Source: Roseiarcus sp049509635
Lineage (GTDB): Bacteria; Pseudomonadota; Alphaproteobacteria; Rhizobiales; Beijerinckiaceae
DNA: 45,230 nt
Reading direction: 5' to 3'
Assembly: GCA_049509635.1 (NCBI GenBank)
Contig: JBEKZS010000015.1
Coordinates: forward strand, 1-45,230
The stretch's first letter is position 1; the number at the start of each line of letters is the position of its first letter. The notes beneath the pieces are model-generated. The model saw only the letters and a list, made by a program, of their open reading frames with translations. It was not told where the DNA came from and did no database searches. Shown one piece after another: positions 33,008 through 40,857 of this stretch. The translations under genes and the position numbers were made by a program.

Positions 33008-34942
33008 ATGTCGGTCGCAGCTTTCCTCAACTTGTTCAAGGTCGAGACCGGCAAGCCGGATCTGCTGCAGGCGCAGGTCAAGGCGCTTTCCAGGCAGATT
33101 CCGCTGCTCTTTTTCATCACCGTGGTGAATACGCTGGCGCTCGCGTTCACCCATTACGGCGCCGCCCCCGACAACCTGACGCTCTACTTTCCCGCGGTCT
33201 TCACGATCGGCTATTTCTGGCGGGGCCTGTACTGGGCGAACCTGGCCCACCGGCCGATCAGCGACGCGGATGCAGCCGCTCTGCTCAAGCTGACAGCGCT
33301 GGTCGCCCCGGCCTGTTCGCTCATCCTGCTGGTCTGGGCGCTCGCTCTGTTCCAATATTCCGACCCCTACGCCCAGGGGCATGTCTTGTTCTTCCTGGCC
33401 GCCACGCTGCTGAGCTGCACCCTCTGCATGATGCACCTTCGGCCCGCCGCCCTGGTCATGACCGGCGTCACCGCCATCCCGTTCGCGCTGTTCTTTCTGG
33501 CCACCGGGCGCCCGGTCTACATCGCCGTCGCGGCGAGCATGCTGCTCGTATCGGCCGCCATGATCTACGTTCTGATGGTGTTCTGGCGAGATTTCGCCAA
33601 CATGATCGACTACCATCGCGGCCTCGTCGACAGCCTGGTGGAGAACACCCGCCTCGCCAATCTCGACAGCCTCACCGGCCTGCCGAACCGGAGGCAATTC
33701 CTGTTCGCGCTGCAGGAGGATCTGGACGAGGCGGCGCGCGATCAGCAACGCCTCGTGATCGGCCTGGTCGATCTCGACGGTTTCAAGTCGGTCAACGATC
33801 TCTACGGCCACACGGTGGGCGACGGCATCCTCATCGAGGCGAGCGCCCGGTTGCTTGCGCTGTGCGACCGGACCACGCTGCTCGCGCGGCTCGGCGGCGA
33901 CGAGTTCGGCCTGATCATCGACGGCGATATGAGCGAAACCGAGATTCAGGCGCTCGGCGCTCGCATCTGCGACGCGCTCGAGACACCGTTCGCGCTGCCC
34001 GGCCTGGTCGTCGAAATCTCGGGCTCGGTCGGCTTCGCCGCCTTCCCGCAGGCGGGATCGACCGCCCCCCTGCTGTTCGAGCGCGCCAAATATGCGCTCA
34101 CCCACGGCAAGCAGCATCTGCGCGGACGCGCGACGATCTTCTCGATCGACCACGAGACCGCGATCCATGATCTGGCGAACCTGGAGAACTGCCTGCGCCA
34201 TGCCGATCTCGACTCGGAAATGTCGCTGCATTTTCAGCCGATCGTCGATACGGATCGCGGCAAGATCATCGCCTTCGAGTCGCTCGCGCGCTGGGTCAGC
34301 CCGACCCTCGGCAGAGTTCCTCCCGACGTGTTCGTCCGCGTCGCCGAACGCAGCGACCTCATCAACAAGCTGACCGGCACGCTGCTGCGCCGCGCGCTCG
34401 CCGAGGCCAGGACCTGGCCCGCCGACATCGGGGTGTCGTTCAATCTGTCCGCGCGCGATTTGACCTCGTCCGAGGCGATCTCGAACATCGTCGGCCTCAT
34501 CCGGAACAGCGGCGTCGCGCCGGGTCGCATCGATCTCGAGGTCACCGAGACCGCCTTGATAAGGGACCTCGAAGAGGCCAAAGCGGCGCTGCAGACCCTC
34601 AAGACTCTCGGCGTCGGCATATCGCTCGATGATTTCGGCACCGGCTATTCGAGCCTGAGCTACATCCGGCGGTTTCCGATCGACAAGATCAAGATCGATC
34701 GCAGTTTCGTCAAGGAGGTCGAGACCGACCCGGACTGCCGCGCGATCGTCAAGTCGATGATCGACATGTGCCGGAACCTCAAGCTCGCCTGCATCGTCGA
34801 AGGCATGGAAACCGACAATCAGGTGCGCACCCTGCGCAGGCTCGGCTGCATGGATATGCAAGGCTATTTCTTCGGCAAGCCCATGCCGGCCGCCGAGGTG
34901 CTGGGCTTCCTCGACGCGGCCCTGCTTCCCCTTGCGTCTTGA
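33008..34942 (+). CDS. Multi-pass membrane GGDEF-EAL protein (c-di-GMP turnover)
   Basis: A 644-residue protein. The N-terminal 200 residues form about six hydrophobic segments (for example L-F-F-I-T-V-V-N-T-L-A-L-A, and A-L-F-F-L-A-T-G), unlike the HAMP-linked sensor of its paralogue. The GGDEF motif is intact at 296-300. The EAL signature is the variant E424-S-L-A-R-W, and the loop D541-D-F-G-T-G-Y-S-S-L is intact. The GGDEF-to-EAL distance (126 residues) equals that of the minus-strand neighbour, and most of the two catalytic halves match residue for residue. The BLUF gene follows 82 nt downstream on the same strand and may be cotranscribed. Confidence 0.93.
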   Translation: MSVAAFLNLFKVETGKPDLLQAQVKALSRQIPLLFFITVVNTLALAFTHYGAAPDNLTLYFPAVFTIGYFWRGLYWANLAHRPISDADAAALLKLTALVAPACSLILLVWALALFQYSDPYAQGHVLFFLAATLLSCTLCMMHLRPAALVMTGVTAIPFALFFLATGRPVYIAVAASMLLVSAAMIYVLMVFWRDFANMIDYHRGLVDSLVENTRLANLDSLTGLPNRRQFLFALQEDLDEAARDQQRLVIGLVDLDGFKSVNDLYGHTVGDGILIEASARLLALCDRTTLLARLGGDEFGLIIDGDMSETEIQALGARICDALETPFALPGLVVEISGSVGFAAFPQAGSTAPLLFERAKYALTHGKQHLRGRATIFSIDHETAIHDLANLENCLRHADLDSEMSLHFQPIVDTDRGKIIAFESLARWVSPTLGRVPPDVFVRVAERSDLINKLTGTLLRRALAEARTWPADIGVSFNLSARDLTSSEAISNIVGLIRNSGVAPGRIDLEVTETALIRDLEEAKAALQTLKTLGVGISLDDFGTGYSSLSYIRRFPIDKIKIDRSFVKEVETDPDCRAIVKSMIDMCRNLKLACIVEGMETDNQVRTLRRLGCMDMQGYFFGKPMPAAEVLGFLDAALLPLAS

Positions 34943-35024
34943 AGCCGCCAGGGCCCACGCTCGGCTTCCCGACGGCCTCGGGTCTGATGCGAAGCCTTCG
35001 GACGATATTTTGGAGAACACATCG

Positions 35025-35498
35025 ATGCGCTTGTCCCGGATCGTCTATTTCAGCGAGAACAGGATCGAACCCGCCGCGCGCGCCGCTCAGCTCGCCGATT
35101 TGCGGAGGGTCGCGGTCAGCCGCAACCGCCGGCGCCACATCACCGGCGCCCTCGTCTACGACGATCGCTGGTTCGCCCAGGCGCTGGAGGGCGAAATCCA
35201 GTTCGTCGAGAAAACGCTCGACCGCATTCTTCGGGATGCGCGGCACGCCAACGTCACGATCGTCAGCAACGCCATTGTCCCCGAACGTCTGTTCGCGAGG
35301 TGGTCGATGGGCTTTGCGGAGCGAACGCTGCAGAGCGAGCCGCTGTTCGGCGTGCATTGGTTCAGCGACGCCCGCAATCCGAGCATCATGTCCGAAAGGA
35401 GCCTGTTGAAGCTGATGGTCGAACTCGATCGACAAGGTTTCATGGGCTCGGCGCCGAACCTCGTCGAGCGCGCCCCGCAGCCGAGCCTGTCGCACTAG
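35025..35498 (+). CDS. BLUF-domain blue-light sensor
   Basis: A 157-residue flavin-binding photoreceptor with a BLUF domain (about 1-100) and a short helical tail. The photocycle residues are in place: Y8 in R-I-V-Y-F-S, Q52 in W-F-A-Q-A-L-E-G, W93 and M95 in R-W-S-M-G-F, and N34 in S-R-N. The second Asn found in many BLUF proteins is Arg here. The ATG at 35025 has GGAG 9 nt upstream; longer in-frame starts overlap the preceding gene. Short BLUF proteins often act by contacting a partner. In Rhodopseudomonas palustris, PapB controls an EAL phosphodiesterase, PapA. The GGDEF-EAL gene directly upstream is the obvious candidate partner. Confidence 0.92.
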   Translation: MRLSRIVYFSENRIEPAARAAQLADLRRVAVSRNRRRHITGALVYDDRWFAQALEGEIQFVEKTLDRILRDARHANVTIVSNAIVPERLFARWSMGFAERTLQSEPLFGVHWFSDARNPSIMSERSLLKLMVELDRQGFMGSAPNLVERAPQPSLSH

Positions 35499-35545
35499 CG
35501 AATTCCCCCCCGCGAACCCGCCGCCGGATTGCGACGCGCGCTCCC

Positions 35546-36640
35546 TCACGCCTCCAGCCGATCGGCGACATCCTCCGCGATCGACAGGCTCGCCGTCAGC
35601 CCGGGGCTCTCGATGCCGAAGAGATGGACGAGGCCGGGGACGCCGTGGTCGGCGGGGCCGTCGATGAGGAAATCCGCCGCCGCCTGCCCCGGCCCGGTCA
35701 GCTTCGGGCGAATTCCCGCATAGTCGGGCGTCAGCGCGCCGTCGGGCAGGCCCGGCCAGTAGCGGCGGATCGCGGCGTAGAAGCTGTCCGCGCGTTCGGG
35801 CGCCACCCGATAGTCGAGCGCGTCGATCCATTCGACGTCGGGGCCGAAGCGGACGCGGCCGGCGAGGTCGAGCGTCGCATGGACGCCGAGCCCGCCCTCG
35901 ACCGGCGCGGGATAGACGAGGCGCGAGAAGGGCCGCGGCCCCGCGCAGCCGAAATAATTGCCCTTGGCGTAGACGAGCGGCGGGATGCGCGCGGCCGGAT
36001 AGGGTTCGGCGCGGCGCGCGATCCCCTGCGCGTCGAGCCCGGCGCTGTTGACCACCGCGTCGACCGCGATCGCATCGGGCGAGGCGCCGCCGAAGCGGAC
36101 GATCCAGCGCCCGGCTTCGCGCGCCAGCCGCTCGACCGGCGTATGCAAGGCGAGCGCGCCGCCGAGATCCTCGATCTCGCCGAGCAGCGACAGCATCAGC
36201 GCATGGGTGTCGACGATGCCGGTCTGCGCCGACAGCAGCGCGGCGACGCCGCGCAGGTCCGGCTCCAGCGCGCGCAGGCCGGCGGCGTCACGCAGATCGA
36301 GACCCTCGACGCCATTGGCGATCCCCTGCGCGAAGATCGCCTCGAGCTTGCGCGCCTCGGCGTCGTCGGCCGCGACGATCAGCTTGCCGAGCCGGCGATG
36401 CGGCACGCCGCGGCTCTCGCAATAGGGATAGAGCGCGCGCCGGCCCGCGACACAGTGACGCGCGCGCAGGCTCGCCGCGGGATAGTACATGCCGGCGTGG
36501 ATCACCTCGGAATTGCGCGAGGAGACGCCGGTCCCGATCGCCTCCGCCCGGTCGGCGACGACAACCTCGCAACCGCGCCGCGCCAGCGCCCGCGCCACCG
36601 CGAGGCCGACGATTCCGGCGCCGATCACCAATGTCTGCAT
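35546..36640 (-). CDS. FAD-dependent oxidoreductase, L-2-hydroxyglutarate oxidase-like
   Basis: A 364-residue flavoprotein of the DAO family. The dinucleotide site V-I-G-A-G-I-V-G-L-A-V-A-R-A-L is at the N-terminus. S-S-R-N-S-E-V-I-H-A-G-M-Y-Y-P follows, then Y-C-E-S-R-G-V-P-H-R-R-L-G-K-L-I-V-A, both characteristic of L-2-hydroxyglutarate dehydrogenase/oxidase (LhgO/L2HGDH). The C-terminus has G-I-E-S-P-G-L-T-A-S-L. It probably oxidises a 2-hydroxyacid, feeding electrons to quinone or oxygen. Exact substrate is inferred. It converges on the BLUF gene and is unrelated to the sensory locus. Confidence 0.9.
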   Translation of the reverse strand: MQTLVIGAGIVGLAVARALARRGCEVVVADRAEAIGTGVSSRNSEVIHAGMYYPAASLRARHCVAGRRALYPYCESRGVPHRRLGKLIVAADDAEARKLEAIFAQGIANGVEGLDLRDAAGLRALEPDLRGVAALLSAQTGIVDTHALMLSLLGEIEDLGGALALHTPVERLAREAGRWIVRFGGASPDAIAVDAVVNSAGLDAQGIARRAEPYPAARIPPLVYAKGNYFGCAGPRPFSRLVYPAPVEGGLGVHATLDLAGRVRFGPDVEWIDALDYRVAPERADSFYAAIRRYWPGLPDGALTPDYAGIRPKLTGPGQAAADFLIDGPADHGVPGLVHLFGIESPGLTASLSIAEDVADRLEA

Positions 36641-36741
36641 GCGCCGTGTTAGCCCGCCGGCGCGGGCGCATCAATCGGTCGCGCCGCGCCGGAGCGCGGC
36701 CGCTCCGGTTGGCGATCCGGCGAAGCGCGCGATTCATTCGC

Positions 36742-36769
36742 TTGCTTTCTCGCACTGCAACATTATTGT
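36742..36769 (+). promoter_or_regulatory. Weak promoter candidate before the 77-residue gene
   Basis: TTGCTT (36742-36747) and TATTGT (36764-36769) are separated by 16 nt, about 65 nt before the GTG start of the small gene. The match to sigma-70 hexamers is partial; it stands out mainly because the patch is less GC-rich than its surroundings. Confidence 0.22.
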
Positions 36770-36832
36770 GACGGTCATGTCAGTTCATGGCGCGTGCAGG
36801 TTTGAGTCCGTTCTCCATCGACGGAGGCGCTC

Positions 36833-37066
36833 GTGACGAACGAGCCGCGAATCCGATTGAAGCCGAGTTCGCCCGCGGCGCGCGAGTGGCAGGTTGCGCC
36901 CGGGGCGGAGGGCACGGTGCTATGCCGCTACCGGATTCTGTCCGCCCGTCCGCTCGCGCCCGAACGAATCGACGTCCGCTTCGGCCCGCGCCTGGTCGTC
37001 TGGGGCGCGCCCGCGGCCGAATTCGAGGACGTCGCCGCGCCCCCGCCCGCGTCAATTTCGCACTGA
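36833..37066 (+). CDS. Small 77-residue uncharacterised protein
   Basis: A GTG start with a strong GGAGG site six bases upstream supports translation. The sequence has no signal peptide or membrane helix. It contains a compact beta-like core (E-W-Q-V-A-P-G-A-E-G-T-V-L-C-R-Y-R-I-L, then I-D-V-R-F-G-P-R-L-V-V-W-G-A-P). Predicted topology is a short strand-rich domain. I do not recognise a named family or function. It is flanked by the LhgO-like gene (divergent) and a convergent MFS gene, with no operon partner. Confidence 0.62.
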   Translation: MTNEPRIRLKPSSPAAREWQVAPGAEGTVLCRYRILSARPLAPERIDVRFGPRLVVWGAPAAEFEDVAAPPPASISH

Positions 37067-37172
37067 GTCGCCTCCCGCTTCGCGGCGCTCCCGCCCTCGG
37101 GGTTTGCAACCATCCGGCCGCCGCAGCGTTATGCCGGGGCCGCAGCAGCTGTCCTCCCAGTGGTTTGTGGTT

Positions 37173-37207
37173 GGGGCCGCATTGAGGCGTTTTGTCTCGG
37201 CGGCCCC
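37173..37207. terminator. Long hairpin between convergent genes
   Basis: An 8-bp perfect outer stem (37173-37180 with 37200-37207) encloses an inner 5-bp stem (37184-37188 with 37194-37198, one G-U) and a GTTTT loop. It lies in the 205-nt gap between the 77-residue gene and the convergent MFS gene, so a two-way transcription stop is likely. The remainder of the gap shows no gene. Confidence 0.55.
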
Positions 37208-37271
37208 ATAGCGTCGCCGCAGCCGGGCCGACCCGCCCGCCCCGCCGCCATGGCCCTGCCCCGGCGCGCGG

Positions 37272-38534
37272 TCACGCCGCCTCCATCAACCCCGGCTTGG
37301 CGGACGGCTTGCGCCGGCGCCAGAACAGCCAGCCCACGAGCGAGAAATTGACCGCGTTCCAAAGGACGCCGTCGAGAAACGCCAGCCGGTAGGAATGGGT
37401 CGCGTCGAAGATCACGCCCGAGACATAGCCGCCGAACGCCATGCCGAAGATGGTCGCCGCCACCACGAGGCCGATCTTCGCGCCCGCCTCGCGCGGCGGC
37501 AGCAGCTCGCGGCAGATCACCGCGTACATCGGCACGATGCCGCCCTGGAACAGGCCGAAAATCCCCGACACCACGAACAGCGACGCCAGCCCGTCGAACC
37601 AGAGATAGAGCAGCAGCGCGACGCCCTGCATGAACGAGCCGATCAGCAGCGTCGCCGAACCGCCGATCGCGTCGGCGACGAAGCCCGAACCGATGCGCGA
37701 GACGATGCCGAGGAACAGCATCAACGAAAGCATCTGGGCGCCGCGCGCGACGCCATAGCCGAGGTCGCCGCAATAGGCGACGATGTGCACCTGCGGCATC
37801 GACATCGCGACGCAGCAGGAAAAGCCCGCCAGGACCAGCAGGACCATCAGCAGGCGCGACGACACGCCGACGTCGGCGCCGGCGGCGCGCGTCGCCGCCT
37901 CGGCGCGCGCCATCGTCTGCGCCGAGGGGCGCCGGCGCATCAGCAATGCGAGCGGGATCACGCTGCCGGCGATGACGATTCCGATCGCGCCATAGGTCGC
38001 GCGCCAGCCCCGCAGCGGCATCGTCGCGTTCATCGCCAGCGGCCACAGCGTGCCGGCCAGATAGTTGCCCGAGGCGACGACGACCACCGCCATGGCGCGC
38101 CGCCTGACGAACCAGTGCGAAACATCCGCCATCATCGGAGCAAAGCCGGTCCCCGCGCCGACGCCGATCAGCAGGCCGTGCGCGGCGGAGAACAGCGCCA
38201 GATCGGGCGCGAGCGCGGCGAGGACGAAGCCGGCGCCGAGGCAGGCGCCGGCGATCAGCGTCGGGGCGACGATCCCGGCGCGGTCGGCCATCCGGCCGAG
38301 CACGATCGTGCCGAAGCCGAAGCCGAGCATCATCGCCGTATAGGGCAAGGAGGCCGCCGCGCGGTCGACGCCGAACTCGGCCTGAGCCATCGGCAGGACG
38401 ACGATGACCGCCCACATGCCAGCGCCGACCAGGGTGCTGATCAGCAGCGAAAGCCCGAGGCGCCAGTAGGCGTAACCGCCGTCCGGCGCGTAGCGGTCGG
38501 CAGGTTCGACGGCGGTCGCGGACGACGCGTTCAT
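37272..38534 (-). CDS. MFS transporter, probable organic-anion carrier
   Basis: A 420-residue major-facilitator protein with twelve predicted helices. The first-half signature G-F-G-F-G-T-I-V-L-G-R-M-A-D-R (loop 2-3) and G-V-G-A-G-T-G-F-A-P-M-M-A-D-V are typical. The pattern is closest to the monocarboxylate/oxalate-formate antiporter group, judging from S-H-W-F-V-R-R-R and W-R-A-T-Y-G. Substrate is not known. It lies 52 nt downstream of yciB on the same strand and may share its transcript. Confidence 0.87.
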   Translation of the reverse strand: MNASSATAVEPADRYAPDGGYAYWRLGLSLLISTLVGAGMWAVIVVLPMAQAEFGVDRAAASLPYTAMMLGFGFGTIVLGRMADRAGIVAPTLIAGACLGAGFVLAALAPDLALFSAAHGLLIGVGAGTGFAPMMADVSHWFVRRRAMAVVVVASGNYLAGTLWPLAMNATMPLRGWRATYGAIGIVIAGSVIPLALLMRRRPSAQTMARAEAATRAAGADVGVSSRLLMVLLVLAGFSCCVAMSMPQVHIVAYCGDLGYGVARGAQMLSLMLFLGIVSRIGSGFVADAIGGSATLLIGSFMQGVALLLYLWFDGLASLFVVSGIFGLFQGGIVPMYAVICRELLPPREAGAKIGLVVAATIFGMAFGGYVSGVIFDATHSYRLAFLDGVLWNAVNFSLVGWLFWRRRKPSAKPGLMEAA

Positions 38535-38586
38535 GGCGCGACCCTCCGAACCAACCGGCCGACGACGGCGAGCCGCGCAAGCCGCG

Positions 38587-39174
38587 TCACGCGCCGACCG
38601 GCGCCCGGGCGGCGAGCGCCTCGATCGCGCGGCGGCGCCTGCGCCCGATCACCCGCATGGCGGCGAAGGAGATCAGGAACAGCGCCACCTTGCTGGAGAC
38701 GGTGAACACGCCCATGAACAGGGCCCAGCCCGCCGGGGTCAATGCGAGCGCGGTCACGAGGTTGACCGCCGCGGTCGCGAACATCAGGCCCGCCCAGATG
38801 AAGCCGAACACGACGGCGACGTCGGGCACGATGGCGATCGCGACCGGCGGCAGATAGCGGTTCATCCAGCCCGGCTTCAGCATCACCACGCCGACGATCA
38901 CATAGATGACGCTCGGCTTGATCAGCACGAATCGCGGATCCTTGGTCAGCAGCGTCGCCACGCCCGCCGCGACGACCAGGAACAGGCTCATCCACTGCAT
39001 TGCTTCGATCGGCTGGCGGCGCGCGATCTCCCAGCCGATCTGGGCGAGGCCGATCGCAATCGCGATGACCACCGCGAGCGTGACATTGCGGGTCAGCAGG
39101 TAGAGACCGAGGAAGAAGAACGTCGAGGCCATGTCGAGCAGCAGGAACTTGGCCGACTGCAACAGCATTTTCAT
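38587..39174 (-). CDS. yciB: Inner-membrane protein YciB (septation protein A family)
   Basis: A 195-residue protein with five or six membrane helices. Conserved segments of the YciB/IspZ family are visible: D-M-A-S-T-F-F-F-L-G-L-Y, then D-P-R-F-V-L-I-K-P-S-V-I-Y, K-P-G-W-M-N-R-Y-L-P-P, and W-A-L-F-M-G-V-F. The family affects cell-envelope integrity and septation, but its biochemical activity is not established. A GGAAG site lies close to the ATG. It is followed by the MFS gene after 52 nt. Confidence 0.85.
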   Translation of the reverse strand: MKMLLQSAKFLLLDMASTFFFLGLYLLTRNVTLAVVIAIAIGLAQIGWEIARRQPIEAMQWMSLFLVVAAGVATLLTKDPRFVLIKPSVIYVIVGVVMLKPGWMNRYLPPVAIAIVPDVAVVFGFIWAGLMFATAAVNLVTALALTPAGWALFMGVFTVSSKVALFLISFAAMRVIGRRRRRAIEALAARAPVGA

Positions 39175-39350
39175 CGGGCTTCCGGCTCCTGCGCGCCATC
39201 AGTTCCCTGATCTTGCGTTGCTCCCGGTCGCGGCCCGGTTGCGCGAAGGCGCGACGGTCGCGCCGTGGGTCTCACGAGATCGTGAGCAGTCTATCGCGCG
39301 ACCATCATCGGCCGCAAGCGTTGCCCTCCGTCACTGAAAAGGAGCTGAAC

Positions 39351-39593
39351 ATGGCCAAGACCATTCTCGCGACCGGCGCGGTTCTCGCGCTGCTGCTGGC
39401 GTCCGGCGGCGCCTGGGCGGACGATCCGACCGGCGTGCTCGAGCAGGAACACGCCATCCATCACGGCTGGCATCATCATCATCGCGGCATGCACGAGGGA
39501 CGCGCGGCATTCTCGGACGTCGGTCCCTGCGGCCGGGGCACGCAGTCCGAGCCGTTCCCCAACGGCCAGGGCTTCCGGTGCGTGTCGCGCTAG
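39351..39593 (+). CDS. Small secreted His-rich protein
   Basis: An 80-residue precursor. A standard signal peptide (M-A-K-T-I-L then a hydrophobic stretch ending G-A-W-A, cleavage near residue 23) is followed by a short mature part. That part contains the His cluster A-I-H-H-G-W-H-H-H-H-R-G-M-H-E-G and two cysteines (P-C-G and R-C-V) that could form a disulfide. AAAAGGAG precedes the ATG. Periplasmic binding of a metal such as copper, nickel or zinc is an inference from composition; I recognise no family. No metal transporter is adjacent. Confidence 0.75.
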   Translation: MAKTILATGAVLALLLASGGAWADDPTGVLEQEHAIHHGWHHHHRGMHEGRAAFSDVGPCGRGTQSEPFPNGQGFRCVSR

Positions 39594-39822
39594 CAGCGCT
39601 CGAGCGCCGGGGCGCCGCGCCGCCGCGGGACGCCCGGCCCTGAAGGCGCCGCCCCCGAAGCCGAGCCGCCGCGCCCACCATCCACGTCCGGCCGCCCTCC
39701 CGCTCGCATCATCGCTCCCGGGCGCCGCCAACGCGCGCGCCTCGCGCGGCCCGGGCTTGCATCGGGGCGCGCGAACCCACTTATAAGGCGCGAGCGGCGC
39801 GGCGGAGCGAAAGGCGAGGCGG

Positions 39823-40800
39823 ATGGGGTTCCTTCTGAACGGGGTCTGGAGCAACGAGAGCGCCTTTCCGACCGACGCGGAGGGTCGCTTCGTGCGGCCC
39901 TCGTCGCCGATCCGCAACTGGGTCACGGCGGACGGCGCGGCGGGCCCGTCCGGCGCCGGCGGCTTCAAGGCGGAGGCCGGGCGCTATCATCTTTATGTCT
40001 CGCTCGCCTGCCCCTGGGCGCATCGCGCGCTGATCTTCCGCAAGCTGAAGGGGCTGGAGGGCATGATCGGCCTCTCGGTCGTGCATTGGCTCATGGGCGA
40101 GCACGGCTGGACGTTCGAGCCCGGCCCCGGGGTGATCCCCGACCCGATCCATCACGCGCGATTCCTCCACGAGGTCTACACGGCCTCGAACCCCGCCCAT
40201 ACCGGCCGGGTGACGGTGCCGGTGCTGTGGGATCGCGCGACCGCGCAGATCGTCAACAACGAATCCTCCGAAATCATCCGCATGTTCAATTCCGCTTTCG
40301 AGCGGGTCGGCGCCGCGCCGGGCGATTATTACCCAAGTGACTTGGGCGCCGAGATCGACGCGCTCAACGAGCGTATCTATGCGACCGTCAACAACGGCGT
40401 CTACCGGGCGGGCTTCGCGGTCCGCCAGGCGGCCTATGAGGAAGCGGCGAGGGCCCTGTTCTCGACGCTCGACTGGCTCGACGGCCGGCTGGCGATGCAT
40501 CGCTATCTGTGCGGCGAACGGCTCACCGAGGCCGACTGGCGGCTGTTCACGACGCTGATCCGGTTCGATCCGGTCTATGTCGGCCATTTCAAGTGCAACA
40601 TCCGGCGGATCGCCGACTATGCCAATCTCTCGCGCTACCTGCGCGAGCTCTACGCCCACCCCGGGGTCGCGGCGACCGTCAACATCCGCCACATCAAGGG
40701 CCATTATTACGGCAGCCATCCCTCGATCAACCCGACCGGCATCGTCCCGCTCGGCCCGGAACTCGACCTCATCGAGGATCCCGGCGTCGCGGTGGCCTGA
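39823..40800 (+). CDS. Glutathionyl-hydroquinone reductase (Xi-class glutathione transferase)
   Basis: A 325-residue cytoplasmic enzyme reducing glutathionyl-hydroquinones with glutathione. The catalytic motif A-C-P-W-A-H-R (C63) is the hallmark of this class; ordinary transferases use Ser or Tyr. Other family segments are V-N-N-E-S-S-E-I-I-R-M-F, L-N-E-R-I-Y-A-T-V-N-N-G-V-Y, and the C-terminal H-Y-Y-G-S-H-P-S-I-N-P-T-G-I-V-P. Length fits the YqjG family. rimO follows 57 nt downstream. Confidence 0.94.
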   Translation: MGFLLNGVWSNESAFPTDAEGRFVRPSSPIRNWVTADGAAGPSGAGGFKAEAGRYHLYVSLACPWAHRALIFRKLKGLEGMIGLSVVHWLMGEHGWTFEPGPGVIPDPIHHARFLHEVYTASNPAHTGRVTVPVLWDRATAQIVNNESSEIIRMFNSAFERVGAAPGDYYPSDLGAEIDALNERIYATVNNGVYRAGFAVRQAAYEEAARALFSTLDWLDGRLAMHRYLCGERLTEADWRLFTTLIRFDPVYVGHFKCNIRRIADYANLSRYLRELYAHPGVAATVNIRHIKGHYYGSHPSINPTGIVPLGPELDLIEDPGVAVA

Positions 40801-40857
40801 GCTCCGGCGCGCGCCCCGCCATTGCGCCGGGCCGGCGGTCGTGGCAAGCGGACGCCC

